NCBI GenBank assembly: GCA_013398955.1
Contig: VWPU01008518.1
Coordinates: forward strand, 94,448 to 158,447
DNA: 64,000 nucleotides
Reading direction: 5' to 3'
Source of the DNA: Callaeas wilsoni
Lineage: Eukaryota > Chordata > Aves > Passeriformes > Callaeidae
Shown: piece by piece, positions 55,501 through 64,000 of the stretch
Position numbering within the stretch: position 1 is the stretch's first letter
How the letters are laid out: every line of letters begins with the position of its first letter
Translations under genes and position numbers: made by a program
The notes under the pieces: model-generated
Seen by the model: only the letters and a program-made list of their open reading frames with translations
Databases searched by the model: none
What the model was told of the DNA's origin: nothing

Positions 55501-58280
55501 AATTTTAATTTTCTCACTGTTGTTTATTACTGATCTTTAGTTCTCTTGAGGTGATTCTAAAATGGACATCTCTTTTTTTTTGTGTTGTAACAGTGCAAAA
55601 CTTTGATGCTGGTGTGTTCACAAAAATCCATCTCTATAGCCTGCAAGTGGAAGTAGATGTTGTATCATTTTTTCCCTCATACTTTGAATTTTTCTGTGCT
55701 GCAGAGCTTATGAAGAACTGAATGTGAAACATGAACCCCTCCAACTCATTCAGCCTGAATTTGAGACTCCACTACCTGTCCTTCAGCCAGCTGTGAGTAA
55801 TTTTCTTGCTTGTACAGTACAGGGAGAACCCTTCTCCATGAAGGTTGGACTTGATCTTGGAGGTCTTTTCCAACCTTAGTGATTCTCTGGTTTATTTGTT
55901 TAATGCAAAACCTCTGTGTGTCATTTCCATAGTTCTGTAAAAAAAGTAGTGAGAAATGCTGTAGTAATAATTAATCACTTGAGAGTTGAATACACTGTGG
56001 GGACCATCTTTTAGGAAAGAGCACTTCTTTGCACTCTTAATTTTTATCAAAAGAGCTTCAAAATGTAGTGTGTGGTACCAAAACAGAATCCTTGTGTGTA
56101 TAAGCCTTTGGTTGAGTAGCTGCTCCCAGTCCTGTGAGGTGCAGGCTCAGCCTTCCCTGTGCAGACAGGATGTGGTATTTCAGGAAGCAGTGGTGCTGTA
56201 AGTGCTGCACTGGCTGCTGCCAGGGAGGAGCCAGTCTGTCCTGCTCTGCTTCCATCTTCCGGATCTCAGGGGAAGCAGAAAGTGGAACACTGGTCTTTTA
56301 CAGCAGGAGCTGATCAAACTTTTACCAGCAGAGCTTTGGGCTGCCAGCAACAACACAAACAATGGTGGTGTCAAACTCATTTCAGAAAGCAGGAATCTCT
56401 GAGTATCTGAATTTTGCCATCATTGTTCCATCCTTCTTTACCCTGGCCACTGAGAAAGCATTACTGAGATCCTTATTGCTGCAGGAGTGGTGTCTTATTC
56501 ACTGCTTTGTAAAAACCCAAGTCCAATTCGTGACATAAATGGTGCCTGTGTGAAACAGAAAATACTCTGACCAAAACTGATGTCAATATGTTTTCAGGGT
56601 GAGCTTTCAGGGCCAGTTTGGTTCCTCAGCTTTCAGCCATCACCTGGGTCTCATGGAGCAAAACCGAAACTGCAAATAAGAATGTTTAGTTGTCATGCTG
56701 GGTGATAATTCTGGCACACGTGTGACTAAACTCTTTTGGAATGTTCAGTTATTTTTACAACATAAAAATGGAATTTTCAAATGGTTCCCCTTTGTTTGGT
56801 GGCTTCGGAGTTGCTTTTGACTTTTTAAAGGGTTTCTTCAAAACTGTTGTCTTAGAGATCTATAAAGTGTAAGAAAAACACGTGGCAATCGACCATGCTG
56901 CTTTTTCTCTCCAAGGTTTTTCCACCTGCTTTCAAAGAATTACCCCCTCCCGCTCTGGAACTGTTTGACTTGGATGAAACTTTTTCCTCCGAGAAAGCAC
57001 GTCTTGCAGAGATCACAAACAAGTGTAAGTGGACCAGACTGTTTACACATTTGTATAAAAAGTCCAGTGTTTTAGAGGAAAATTGTTATATTTAATTTCA
57101 AAGCATGGACCTCATTTGGGAAAATCTACTGCTCTCATCCTCATCCAATAAATTGAAAGGCTTTGGAAATTGATAGCACGACTTTATGTACCATGACATT
57201 ATATTTTGTCTGTTACATGACATTTTATCATGCTTCTGCCTGCTGTTTCCTATATTGTGCATAAATTGCTTTGTGCACTCCTGCTGATGAATTCCACATC
57301 CTTCTTATGCTTTGAACTTAAAATGTTAAGATTATTCTTAACACCTAAAGAAGATGAGCAGGTACTGGCTTCAGGAATACATCATGGCTGGCCCACTGAG
57401 CTTGGTTGTGGGACTGAACCTCCCAGGATGCCGCCAGCAAATGGAGATTCAGAGCAGGTTTTTGGCCAGCTGCTCCAGGTGTGTGTGATACTCACCTGCC
57501 TTCTTCCCTGGGTGCTTGTTCAGGCACTGATGATGACCTGGAGTTTTACGTGCGGAAGTGCGGCGATATCCTGGGAGTGACGAGTGAACTCCCCAAGGAC
57601 AAGCAAGATGCCAAATATATCCTGGAGCACATCTTCTTCCAAGTGGTCGCGTTTAAGAAACTGAATCAGGTATTTTTAATAACAATTACAAGTGAGTAGC
57701 TGGTAGTAGCAGCAGTGAGGGTGGTGTGTCATTGTAGCAGCTACCCTCCTCACAGGCCAGAGGTTCAATGATGCTCATTATTCAATTTATTGCACATTAG
57801 CTGTGCAATAAATGAGCCCAGTGAGGTGTGATCCAGAGTACTTAGGACAGTTAATCTCTGTAAAACATGTAGCACTCAATTTATTAAGTCTCTCATTTAT
57901 TTTAATTGGGGGATTAGTACATTTGAGTGTAGTTTGTAATTGCAGCTGAGTGCAGTTCGTGGCTGGTGCCCGAGTGAGAGCAGTGAGTCCTCAGGAGTGC
58001 TCCCAGCTCTGGCCAGTGCTGCAGTGCAGAGCTGACAGCAGCGTTGTTCCTCAGGAGCTGCGCTGAAATACTGAAAGAATTCTTCGTAGCAGATTTCATG
58101 CTTCTAAGTGTGTTTGGAGCATATTGGCAGAGCAGCAGTTTGTGCTAACAAGAATTGCCTGTTTCACACGTAATCTAGTTAAGCCAAAAATCTTACTGTT
58201 TTTTCTTTTTTCTTTCTCTTCCCTCACTTAAGGAACACGATACTGACCCAAGTGATGCTGGATTCCAGAACGGTACCTGA
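49415..58280 (+). CDS. IFT52: Intraflagellar transport protein 52
   Basis: Core subunit of IFT complex B, needed for anterograde transport and cilium assembly; in the family it holds IFT88, IFT70 and IFT46 together. Thirteen coding exons: 49,415-49,533; 50,728-50,815; 51,078-51,207; 52,084-52,159; 52,247-52,318; 52,645-52,771; 53,397-53,483; 53,770-53,838; 54,537-54,691; 55,705-55,792; 56,916-57,024; 57,524-57,669; 58,233-58,280. They total 1,314 nt, giving 437 residues, equal to the human length I recall. Matching blocks include NINFLLEEYGI, DAVVRNVYYKY, STGSVCFPLNRPILAFY, NVKHEPLQLIQPEFETPL and LELFDLDETFSSEKARL. The N-terminal GIFT domain is encoded by roughly the first eight exons and the C-terminal binding region by the last three. 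The first exon (MESGPRTAIVFNASKGES) is the most diverged. The donor after exon 9 is weak (AA|GTCAGC), yet only this join keeps the frame. Confidence 0.98.
49722..50078. repeat. IFT52: 51-bp minisatellite in IFT52 intron 1
   Basis: Seven tandem 51-bp units start GTGGAGGAGGTGGAG and end CATAGAAATCT or a variant. Copies 3-6 (49,824-50,027) are essentially identical; copies 1, 2 and 7 carry several substitutions. Because 51 is divisible by three, open frames run through the array on both strands (17-residue periodic peptides). They are intronic artefacts. Confidence 0.97.
50180..50402 (+). mobile_element. CR1 LINE 3' tail in IFT52 intron 1
   Basis: This is a sense-oriented CR1 tail: AAGGTGCTTCCCCAGAGGGT, then CCAGAGCTCCAGGAGCGTTT and GTGGATCCCTTCCAACTCAG, ending CTTATTCTATGAAATG with a terminal ATTCTATG motif. 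It is 5'-truncated. Confidence 0.93.
53104..53187. repeat. 42-bp direct duplication in IFT52 intron 6
   Basis: Bases 53,104-53,145 and 53,146-53,187 are two tandem copies of a 42-bp unit beginning AAGAGGCCTCTCACCTTGGA, differing at one or two positions near the centre and end. It is a recent, simple duplication. Confidence 0.93.
55161..55412 (-). other. Antisense exon-like ORF in IFT52 intron 9
   Basis: Read on the minus strand, CTTTTAGCAG is followed by an open frame of about 84 codons (first Met block MNMDEEKVIQHKKKQNW). It ends at a consensus donor CCAG|GTAAGAG. The frame is rich in Lys, Glu, Asn and hydrophobics, as in real proteins, and the flanking DNA is ordinary AT-rich intron. A possible next exon (ACAGTTCTAAAAATATCAGA on minus, near 54,970) would continue for 12 codons to a stop. 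I do not recognise the protein. It may be a nested gene, a decayed retrocopy or chance; the complementary strand is also open. Confidence 0.3.
55838..55892 (+). mobile_element. Short CR1 LINE tail in IFT52 intron 10
   Basis: Only the last ~55 bases of a CR1 are present: AAGGTTGGACTTGATCTTGG, then TCTTTTCCAACCTTAGTGAT, ending ATTCTCTGG. It is inserted in the gene sense direction. Confidence 0.85.
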
Positions 58281-58550
58281 GACCTGGCTTTCCCCAGTTT
58301 GAGAAAGACCTTTTAGTGAAAATATATTTTTCCATTTTTAAAGCCTCTCTTTTCAGTACGTTGATTGGGACTGTCTCAGTAGTTCACTGAATGCTTGGAT
58401 CATTTATGTGTGGTAGTTCAGATAATTAATGCCTTCTGGGGAACTGCTTGTATTTCACAAGCACTTTCCAAAGAATTTCTTATTTTTCTACTTCTTTATT
58501 GAAACTGTAATTTTTTAATATATTAAAAAGTATATATACCAAGAAAATGT
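58281..58550 (+). other. IFT52: IFT52 3' UTR
   Basis: Short AT-rich sequence after the TGA stop at 58,278-58,280. The likely poly(A) signal is ATTAAA at 58,522-58,527 within TTTTAATATATTAAAAAG, followed by T/G-rich sequence (TGTGTTTTGGGTCC). Confidence 0.65.
58522..58527 (+). terminator. IFT52: IFT52 poly(A) signal (ATTAAA)
   Basis: The variant hexamer ATTAAA lies about 245 bases after the stop codon, and a T/G-rich element follows at about 58,546-58,570. Confidence 0.55.
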
Positions 58551-60540
58551 GTTTTGGGTCCTTCTTTCTGGTTTCAGCATTTATTTTCTTGTAGTTAAGT
58601 CTTACTGTTGGTTCTCCTGGTGCACATGAAATCCTTAACTGCACTGTGAGAAGGGTTGTTATTTTGTGAAGTGAGGACAAAAAAACAGAGCCATAATTTT
58701 AACAGGAGCTGCTGAAAATATATTTATCACCCTGAGGCAGCCTCCTTTTGTCTCTCTGCCAAAGAGAGCTAAGGAGAGGTGAGTTTGCTACTGTAGAAAG
58801 AAAATGTTTCTTCCAAGGGAGGGGAGGATTTGAAATTAAGCAATAATGACATTGTTGCAGATCACTGCCTCATATCAGACTGGAACTACAGAATTCTAAA
58901 AAGAGAGGACAGCACATGGATGAAAACCTTAAGATTTCATGGATCATTATTAAGAAACTGTGATAGTCCACAGAAACTCAGGAATATTTTTACTTCCACT
59001 TATTTGATATGTAGCCCACTCCCTGAGGTAGTGAGTTCAGTAATGCACAGGAGTGGAAACTCAGGTTGAATTCATTGACCGTGAAATGTTGAAGCTCAAT
59101 GCACAGCAAAAATAGAGCCAAGAAGATCAGTGGTGAGAAGAAAAGATTTGTCAACATCATCAACACCACATCTCTATTGCAAGGACTTTATTTTTATATT
59201 AAAGTGGTGAAATTGCATTATAAAGCCTTTTTTGGCTGTCAGTCTGACACTCAAATTGTTAAATTCTTCCCCCACCCATGCCTTCCATTACTTCTGTGCT
59301 TTATCTTGCTCTCTCGTGGTTTTTAAAATCAAAGCTGCTTTTTGCAAAAAAACCTGTTCATCTTTTATCCCCCCAAAATATCTTATTTTACATTTCTTCA
59401 TGCTTCACATACCATCTCGGCACAGGTTTTTCTAAAGGAGGAGCCCCACCGCCCCTGCCAAGGTCCTGCCCAGCTGAGATGTGCTAAGATAACCTTAGCA
59501 GAAGTGGTTGTCTCTTCCTCCACTGCAGCCATTCCCTTCTCGCAGCAGCACGTTGGAAATTTTTCGTTTCTCCCTGTTTTCCTTTAAGGCTGTGGTTGTG
59601 TTTGTCACCCAGAGCGCTTTGTACATTCCAGCTACAGATTTACACAACAAGCTTAATCTCTTCTCCTGTGCAGTATCAGTACCAATCAGCCAGCCAGCAC
59701 AGACTGCAGCTGAACCAACCCCCTGAGTGCTCCTCTTGCTAGTTATAGCTCCGGTTTTTGCTCTTCTGGGCTGTTTATGCTTCAAACTGTAAATAAACTT
59801 TCTGTTTCCCAGCCCTGTTTTGGAGTTGTTTTGTCACCTGTTCCCGATGTTGTAACATGGTTTAGAAAAGAGCCGTGTGAGCAGCCAGAGGATACAAGCA
59901 GCTCCCTGTTTTCTGGGTGTCTCTGAGGCCTCTCTGACAGCTGAAGAACAAATTTTTCACCAAATGGATGTTTTTTTACTAGTGTGGAATACATGTAGCT
60001 CGCATCTCTCTTTCAAAGCTGTCCCTTTGGCCCTCTGGAAGTATTTAAACTTACTTTGTAACTAGAAACACTTTAGTCATGGGAGTGTGATACATGTAAA
60101 ATTTATGGGTGAGTGACAGAATTTCAAAGGAGTACAAGTAGGTGAGTGCTTTCAAGAGGTGAGGTGAGGCCAGTGGACAGCTAGCAGGAGAGTTTATATA
60201 TTAATGAAGTTATTGCTATGATTCACAAACGTTGGTTACAAGCAACTCTTGCTGCTTTCCCTTTTTGTTTCTGTCCTCCAACGACTCATTACCCCTTCAT
60301 CTGTCCCTAAAAGAAGAGGAGGGACAGTATATCGGTTAGTCAGCAAATTATAAATGTCCTGAAAAGTGGTTTTAACAAGTCCTCCTCCCTTTCTTTGCTG
60401 TAAGCAGAGACAGGAGAGGAAAATCAGGATTGTGTGAGTGGGGCGAGATGGAACAGGAGAGTGTGAAAATCTGTAATGTGTGGGTGTGGTGGTCTGGGCT
60501 CCTTTCCTTTCCTTCCCTCTGGCCATGACAGACTGAACGT
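58551..60540. other. Intergenic, no gene assigned
   Basis: No coding region is supported. An AATAAA at 59,792-59,797, followed by T/G-rich sequence, could end an unannotated plus-strand transcript or a longer IFT52 isoform. Short frames on both strands are not convincing. Confidence 0.45.
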
Positions 60541-60920
60541 TCCCTGCGCGGTGCAGGATTCCCGCGGCCAGGACGAGTGACACGGTGCACCGGGCGGGCG
60601 GCGGACAGGCCGGGGGTGCCCGGGGCCGCTCCCCGCTGCCAGGCTGTGCTTTCCCGGTGGCCGGGGAGAGGGATCCCCAGCCCCGGGCGCGCCTCCGCCC
60701 GCGCTCCCGGCGGGCAGCGCCGGCCCCGCAGCCATGGCCCCGGGGCTGCAGCCGCGTCCCGGCGCCCCTTCTCCGCCGGGAGCTGCCCCGACCCCTCCGC
60801 CAGGTAACGGGGCCGGGCGGGGCGGGGGGCCCGGGCACGGCCACCTTGGAGGATCCTGCCCCGGCAGTGCCGGGGGGGCTGCGCCCCGTGAGTTTGTACC
60901 GGAGGCCGGCCCTAGGTATT
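60541..60920. promoter_or_regulatory. CpG island with possible plus-strand first exon
   Basis: Dense CpG sequence. On the plus strand, ATG at 60,734 (CAGCCATGG context) opens 23 codons (MAPGLQPRPGAPSPPG) to a donor CCAG|GTAACG after 60,803. It could be the first exon of a gene continuing to the right or a non-coding start. A minus-strand frame across the island is GC by-product. MYBL2 follows IFT52 in human, but this exon does not resemble the MYBL2 N-terminus. Confidence 0.4.
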
Positions 60921-60989
60921 CAGGGGGCTCAGCCTCAGGCCGGGAGGGCAGCGAGAGTCAGAGACCAGCGCCAGAGAGACATTTATATC

Positions 60990-60995
60990 TTTATT
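60990..60995 (-). terminator. Poly(A) signal of the minus-strand gene
   Basis: TTTATT on plus equals AATAAA on minus. It lies about 260 bases beyond the stop codon of the 250-residue frame, with the context ACAATAAAGATATA. Confidence 0.5.
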
Positions 60996-61254
60996 GTGTT
61001 AATACAAAAGAGAGGGATCGGGGAGGAGGAGGAGCCAGCAAGGCTGAGGCTCTCGGGGGTGCCATCACCAGCCCAAGTATCCCCCACCAGCAGTGCTGAC
61101 TCGGTCACCCCAGGTGGGCAGATTTAACTTGTCACAGCTGCTGCCATCACCACTCAAGCCCCTGGCTTCGTCTTCTGTGCTGCAGCGTGGATCCCTGCTC
61201 CTTGCAGGAGGGTGCAGGCACCCAGCAGCTCCAGCTGGAGCCAGGGCAGCAGCA

Positions 61255-62007
61255 TCACAGAGCCAGGGGCAGAACCGCAGGGACAGCGTCAGGATCACTC
61301 AGCTGGGTCTCCGGGGAGGCAGACCTGTGGATCAGCGTGGGGTGCTTCTTGAAGGCACCGGGCCAAGCCAGAGGAATCACCACAGGGGTCTCCAGGGACG
61401 ATGGGTCTGGTTTGGAGCATCCCAGGAACCGTAACTCCTCAGTGCTTACATCAAGGGACAGGCTGGTATCCATAAAGGATTTTATTGCCGAGATGTCCCA
61501 CCTGGGTGCTGGCACTTTCCCAAGGGTTGAGATGTCTCCGACGAGCTCAGAGCTCTTGAAAAGCAGGCTCTCCAGCGGTTTGGAGTGCTTGTCTTTCTTG
61601 CAAGGTGTTGAGGTGTTCTGTGATGCCACATTCATCAGGCAGCCGTCTCTGCTGGGGTGCTCACAGGGCAAACCAGACAGCTCAAAGGTGGCCTGGCCAT
61701 GGTGGGCTTTGCAGAAACACACAAGACTGAGGTCAGAGATGCCCTGGGTCAGGCTGTGCAGCTCAGTCTTCACGCAGCTGCTCAGAGACTCTGCCTGCTT
61801 GACAACAAACACAGAACTGCCACTTGCCGTGTTGTCCAAGTCCACGGCAAGCTCCCAGGTGTCATGTTTGGAAGCACTGCTAGAGTCCATGTAATAACTC
61901 AGAACAGGAGAAGAATGGCTATGACTGGAGGACCCGGCCAAGAACCCATTTTCCAGGATTTCCTTTCTGGTTAGGATGCTGGTACTGTGCCTCTGGGTGG
62001 ACAGCAT
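61255..62007 (-). CDS. Hypothetical protein, 250 residues, unrecognised
   Basis: Open frame on the minus strand from ATG at 62,007 (context GCACCATGC, close to optimal) to TGA at 61,257-61,255. The protein (MLSTQRHSTSILTRKEILEN at the start) is rich in Ser, Thr and Leu. It has no signal peptide or transmembrane segment and looks partly disordered, with short acidic/hydrophobic patches such as TWELAVDLDN and SFMDTSLSLDVSTEELRFLG. A TATA box, a 5' non-coding exon with a good donor and a downstream AATAAA support a real transcribed gene. I do not recognise any domain. A single long coding exon behind a TATA promoter suggests tightly regulated or tissue-restricted expression, which is inference. 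It could instead be a decayed or lineage-specific gene. Confidence 0.5.
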   Translation of the reverse strand: MLSTQRHSTSILTRKEILENGFLAGSSSHSHSSPVLSYYMDSSSASKHDTWELAVDLDNTASGSSVFVVKQAESLSSCVKTELHSLTQGISDLSLVCFCKAHHGQATFELSGLPCEHPSRDGCLMNVASQNTSTPCKKDKHSKPLESLLFKSSELVGDISTLGKVPAPRWDISAIKSFMDTSLSLDVSTEELRFLGCSKPDPSSLETPVVIPLAWPGAFKKHPTLIHRSASPETQLSDPDAVPAVLPLAL

Positions 62008-62744
62008 GGTGCAGAATCCAACAGCTGTCTGGCTTACAGACAGAGATCAGGATGACCCTGTCAGAGTAAACATGTTGCTGTTCACCAAGGAAGTACAGAC
62101 TTACAGTAGCAGGACAAGGAGCTGAGCAGTATGCAGGAGAGGTAGGAGGGCATCCAGCCTGTCACTGTCTTAGAGATTAAAACAGTTGCACCACAGCCTG
62201 TTTGTTACTCAGAGGTCATTGTGGAGACTCCCTGGAGTTGTATTTATTTGACCTCAGCCTGTATATCGCTACCCTTAGCTTTGTACAGGGGATAGAGACA
62301 TTTTATCCTTACTCCTGAAGTCAGAAGGCCACTAACCCCAGCTAGAATTGAGTCCCTTTGAGAAGCAGGTACCAAAAGCAGGCTCTGGCTAGGATGGGAG
62401 AGAGTGAGGGGCAGCTCTCATCTTACTTTTAGTCCCACACATGATAACCCTCACCTCCAGCTCCTTCCCGAGGGACTAGGGCAGGCCAGGGAAGGTTATG
62501 CGCCAAACTCACCTTTACTCTGAATGCATGTAAAGCAGAGATAAATAGCTCCTGAACTTACTGCAAAGAGGCTATATGGTCAGTCTGGAAGGAAAATCTT
62601 TAAGAGACTAAAACTCTTTTCTCTTAGCACATAAGAAATAAAGGAGGGAGTAAGAAAACAGACTAAAGAGCACTACTTACCTTCAGCTCCTGTAAAGACC
62701 ATTTGATGTTCTCAACCCTTTTCTACCAGTGTTACTCACAGCAG

Positions 62745-62752
62745 TTTTATAG
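62745..62752 (-). promoter_or_regulatory. TATA box of the minus-strand gene
   Basis: CTATAAAA on the minus strand lies about 65-70 bases upstream of the donor GAAG|GTAAGTAG, leaving room for a short first exon of roughly 40 bases. Confidence 0.5.
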
Positions 62753-63018
62753 TTCTGGTAATCAATTAAGAGGCTGATTTCCTAATTAAGCTAGTTTGGT
62801 GAGGGAGGGGCTTCTGTTTGCCTCTTTTTAAGCACGGGGCAGTAAGGGTGGGCCACGGCTGACTGATGGAGGTACTCTGAGTTCTGGGTTGTGTTTGTCC
62901 TGTCAGTGGGTCCTTAGTAAGGTGGCACCTTTCTTTAGGTTTTGCCTTGTTTTCATGAGGTGTTGGTTAGGAATATCCACGTGCACAGACCCAGCATGGA
63001 TGATGTAGATAAATACAT
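62753..63018. other. Upstream of minus-strand gene
   Basis: This short stretch lies between the TATA box and the next CR1 tail, and would hold the proximal promoter of the minus-strand gene. No open frame of note was seen. Confidence 0.4.
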
Positions 63019-63149
63019 GTTGAAGCACTTGGACAGTGCTCTCGGGCACAGGGTGGGATTGTCAGGGCTGTCCTGGGCAGTGCTGGGAGTTGGACTTTGA
63101 TGATTTTTGGGGGTCCCTTTCAACCTGGAATATTCTGTGTTTCTGTTAA
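63019..63149 (+). mobile_element. CR1 LINE 3' tail
   Basis: This is a sense-oriented CR1 tail: GCACTTGGACAGTGCTCTCG, then GAGTTGGACTTTGATGATTT and GGTCCCTTTCAACCTGGAAT, ending ATTCTGTGTTTCTG. It is similar in extent to the copy at 7,557. Confidence 0.88.
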
Positions 63150-63179
63150 CGTGTGTGGTGCTCCTGCCCTGTGCCCAGG

Positions 63180-64000
63180 GCAGCTGCTGCAGCTGGGGGG
63201 GCTCAGGTCAGTGTGGGGGTAGATGCAGGGGGTCCCGAGGGTGGAAATGGGGGGTCCCAGTTCGGGGTGGGGGTGAATGGAGGGCACCCTGGGTTGGTGT
63301 GGGGGGTCCCAGTGGTTTTGGGTTGGTGTGGGGGTGGGTGTAGGCAGTCGTGGGGGTCCCCGGTCGGGGTGTAGGTGGATGCAGAGGTCCCGAGGATGGA
63401 AACGAGTAGTCATGGGTCAGAGCAGGGGTGGATGTGGGAGTGTCCGGGGTCGGTGCGGGAGACCCCACTGGTTTCAGGTTGGTACAGGGGTGGATGTAGA
63501 GAAATGCTGGAGTCAGTGCGGGGCTGCATGGGGAGGGTCGCGGGGTCCCGGTGTGGGAGTGGATGAGCGGGTTCCCAGCGGGGACTCGGATCGATGCGGA
63601 GCAGGATGCAGAAGGTCCCGGCAGCCCCAGATTGGGTGCAGTGATGGATGCGGAGGTCCCGGGGTCGGTGCGGGGCTGGATGCGGGGGTCCCGGGTGGAT
63701 GCGAGGGATCCCGGAAAGTCCCGAGAGGGTGAGGGGCTGGATGCGGGACTCTCGAGTCGGTGTGGGGAGGGATACAGAGATGGACGAGAGGGGTCCCGAG
63801 TCCGTGCAGGGCTGGATGCGGGGGTCCCGCGGGGTGTCGGGATGGGTGCGGGTGTCCCGGGTGGATGCGGGGCTGGATGCGGAAGTCGCGAGTCGGTGCC
63901 GGGCTGGATGGATACTGATCGAGTAGGTGCGGATGTCTCGGGGGGATGCGGGGATCCCTCAGGGTGCCGGGGTGGGTGCGGGTGTCCCGGGTGGATGCGG
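63180..64000. repeat. Degenerate G-rich tandem repeat
   Basis: Irregular units of roughly 15-45 bases are built from GGGGTCCCGGGT, GGTGCGGG, GGATGCGGGG and GGTGTGGGGGT motifs, continuing past the end of the window. The plus strand has many runs of three or more G. Open frames of 63-151 codons in all phases on both strands are artefacts of the repeat. Confidence 0.85.

Larger units (their letters stand above)
60970..62720 (-). other. Transcript of unrecognised minus-strand gene
   Basis: Transcript model on the minus strand: TATA box CTATAAAA (62,745-62,752), start near 62,720, and first exon ending at 62,681 with donor GAAG|GTAAGTAG. The intron runs to an acceptor between about 62,030 and 62,066 (several AG candidates), and one long second exon ends after AATAAA (60,990-60,995 on minus) at about 60,970. 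The full coding frame lies in exon 2. Confidence 0.5.

Noticed and set aside
60734..60803. First exon of MYBL2
   Set aside because: The 23 codons do not resemble the MYBL2 N-terminus and no Myb repeat is seen to the right within the window.

Overview
This is vertebrate nuclear DNA, most likely from a bird and probably a songbird. The support is nine CR1 LINE tails, several ending in the CR1 ATTCTRTG-type 3' motif, and a solo LTR of a kind I recall from passerine genomes, with a perfect 5-bp target duplication. Genes are compact, with GT-AG introns and CpG-island promoters. A run of 131 N marks an assembly gap. There is nothing prokaryotic: no operons, CRISPR arrays or insertion sequences.

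Layout. Bases 1 to about 22,000 are a long intergenic upstream region. It holds CR1 tails, short tandem repeats, a 524-bp tandem duplication carrying a 146-bp module that recurs inverted nearby, the solo LTR, a polypyrimidine tract broken by the gap, and a GC-rich island near 19-20 kb. SLC32A1 (vesicular GABA/glycine transporter; two coding exons, 519 residues) lies at 22,779-25,165 on the plus strand, with its 3' UTR running to about 26.15 kb. Bases 26.2-39.1 kb contain an orphan CpG-rich block and a few exon-like fragments, but no gene I can name. SGK2 (AGC kinase) occupies about 39.2-48.7 kb on the plus strand, with thirteen exons resolved. IFT52 (intraflagellar transport complex B) follows within about 0.7 kb at 49,415-58,280, with thirteen coding exons and 437 residues, the same length I recall for the human protein. 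Its first intron contains a 51-bp minisatellite, and its ninth contains an antisense exon-like ORF. An unrecognised minus-strand gene with a TATA box, a splice donor, a 250-codon ORF and a poly(A) signal occupies about 60.97-62.75 kb. The window ends in a degenerate G-rich tandem repeat.

The three named genes are not a functional unit: SLC32A1 loads synaptic vesicles in inhibitory neurons, SGK2 is a PI3K/PDK1-responsive kinase, and IFT52 builds cilia. SGK2 followed by IFT52 in the same orientation matches the human chromosome 20 order. SLC32A1 is several megabases away in human, so its position beside SGK2 here points to a rearrangement. All exon boundaries were placed by hand from splice consensus, reading-frame continuity and recalled family sequences; no alignment was run.
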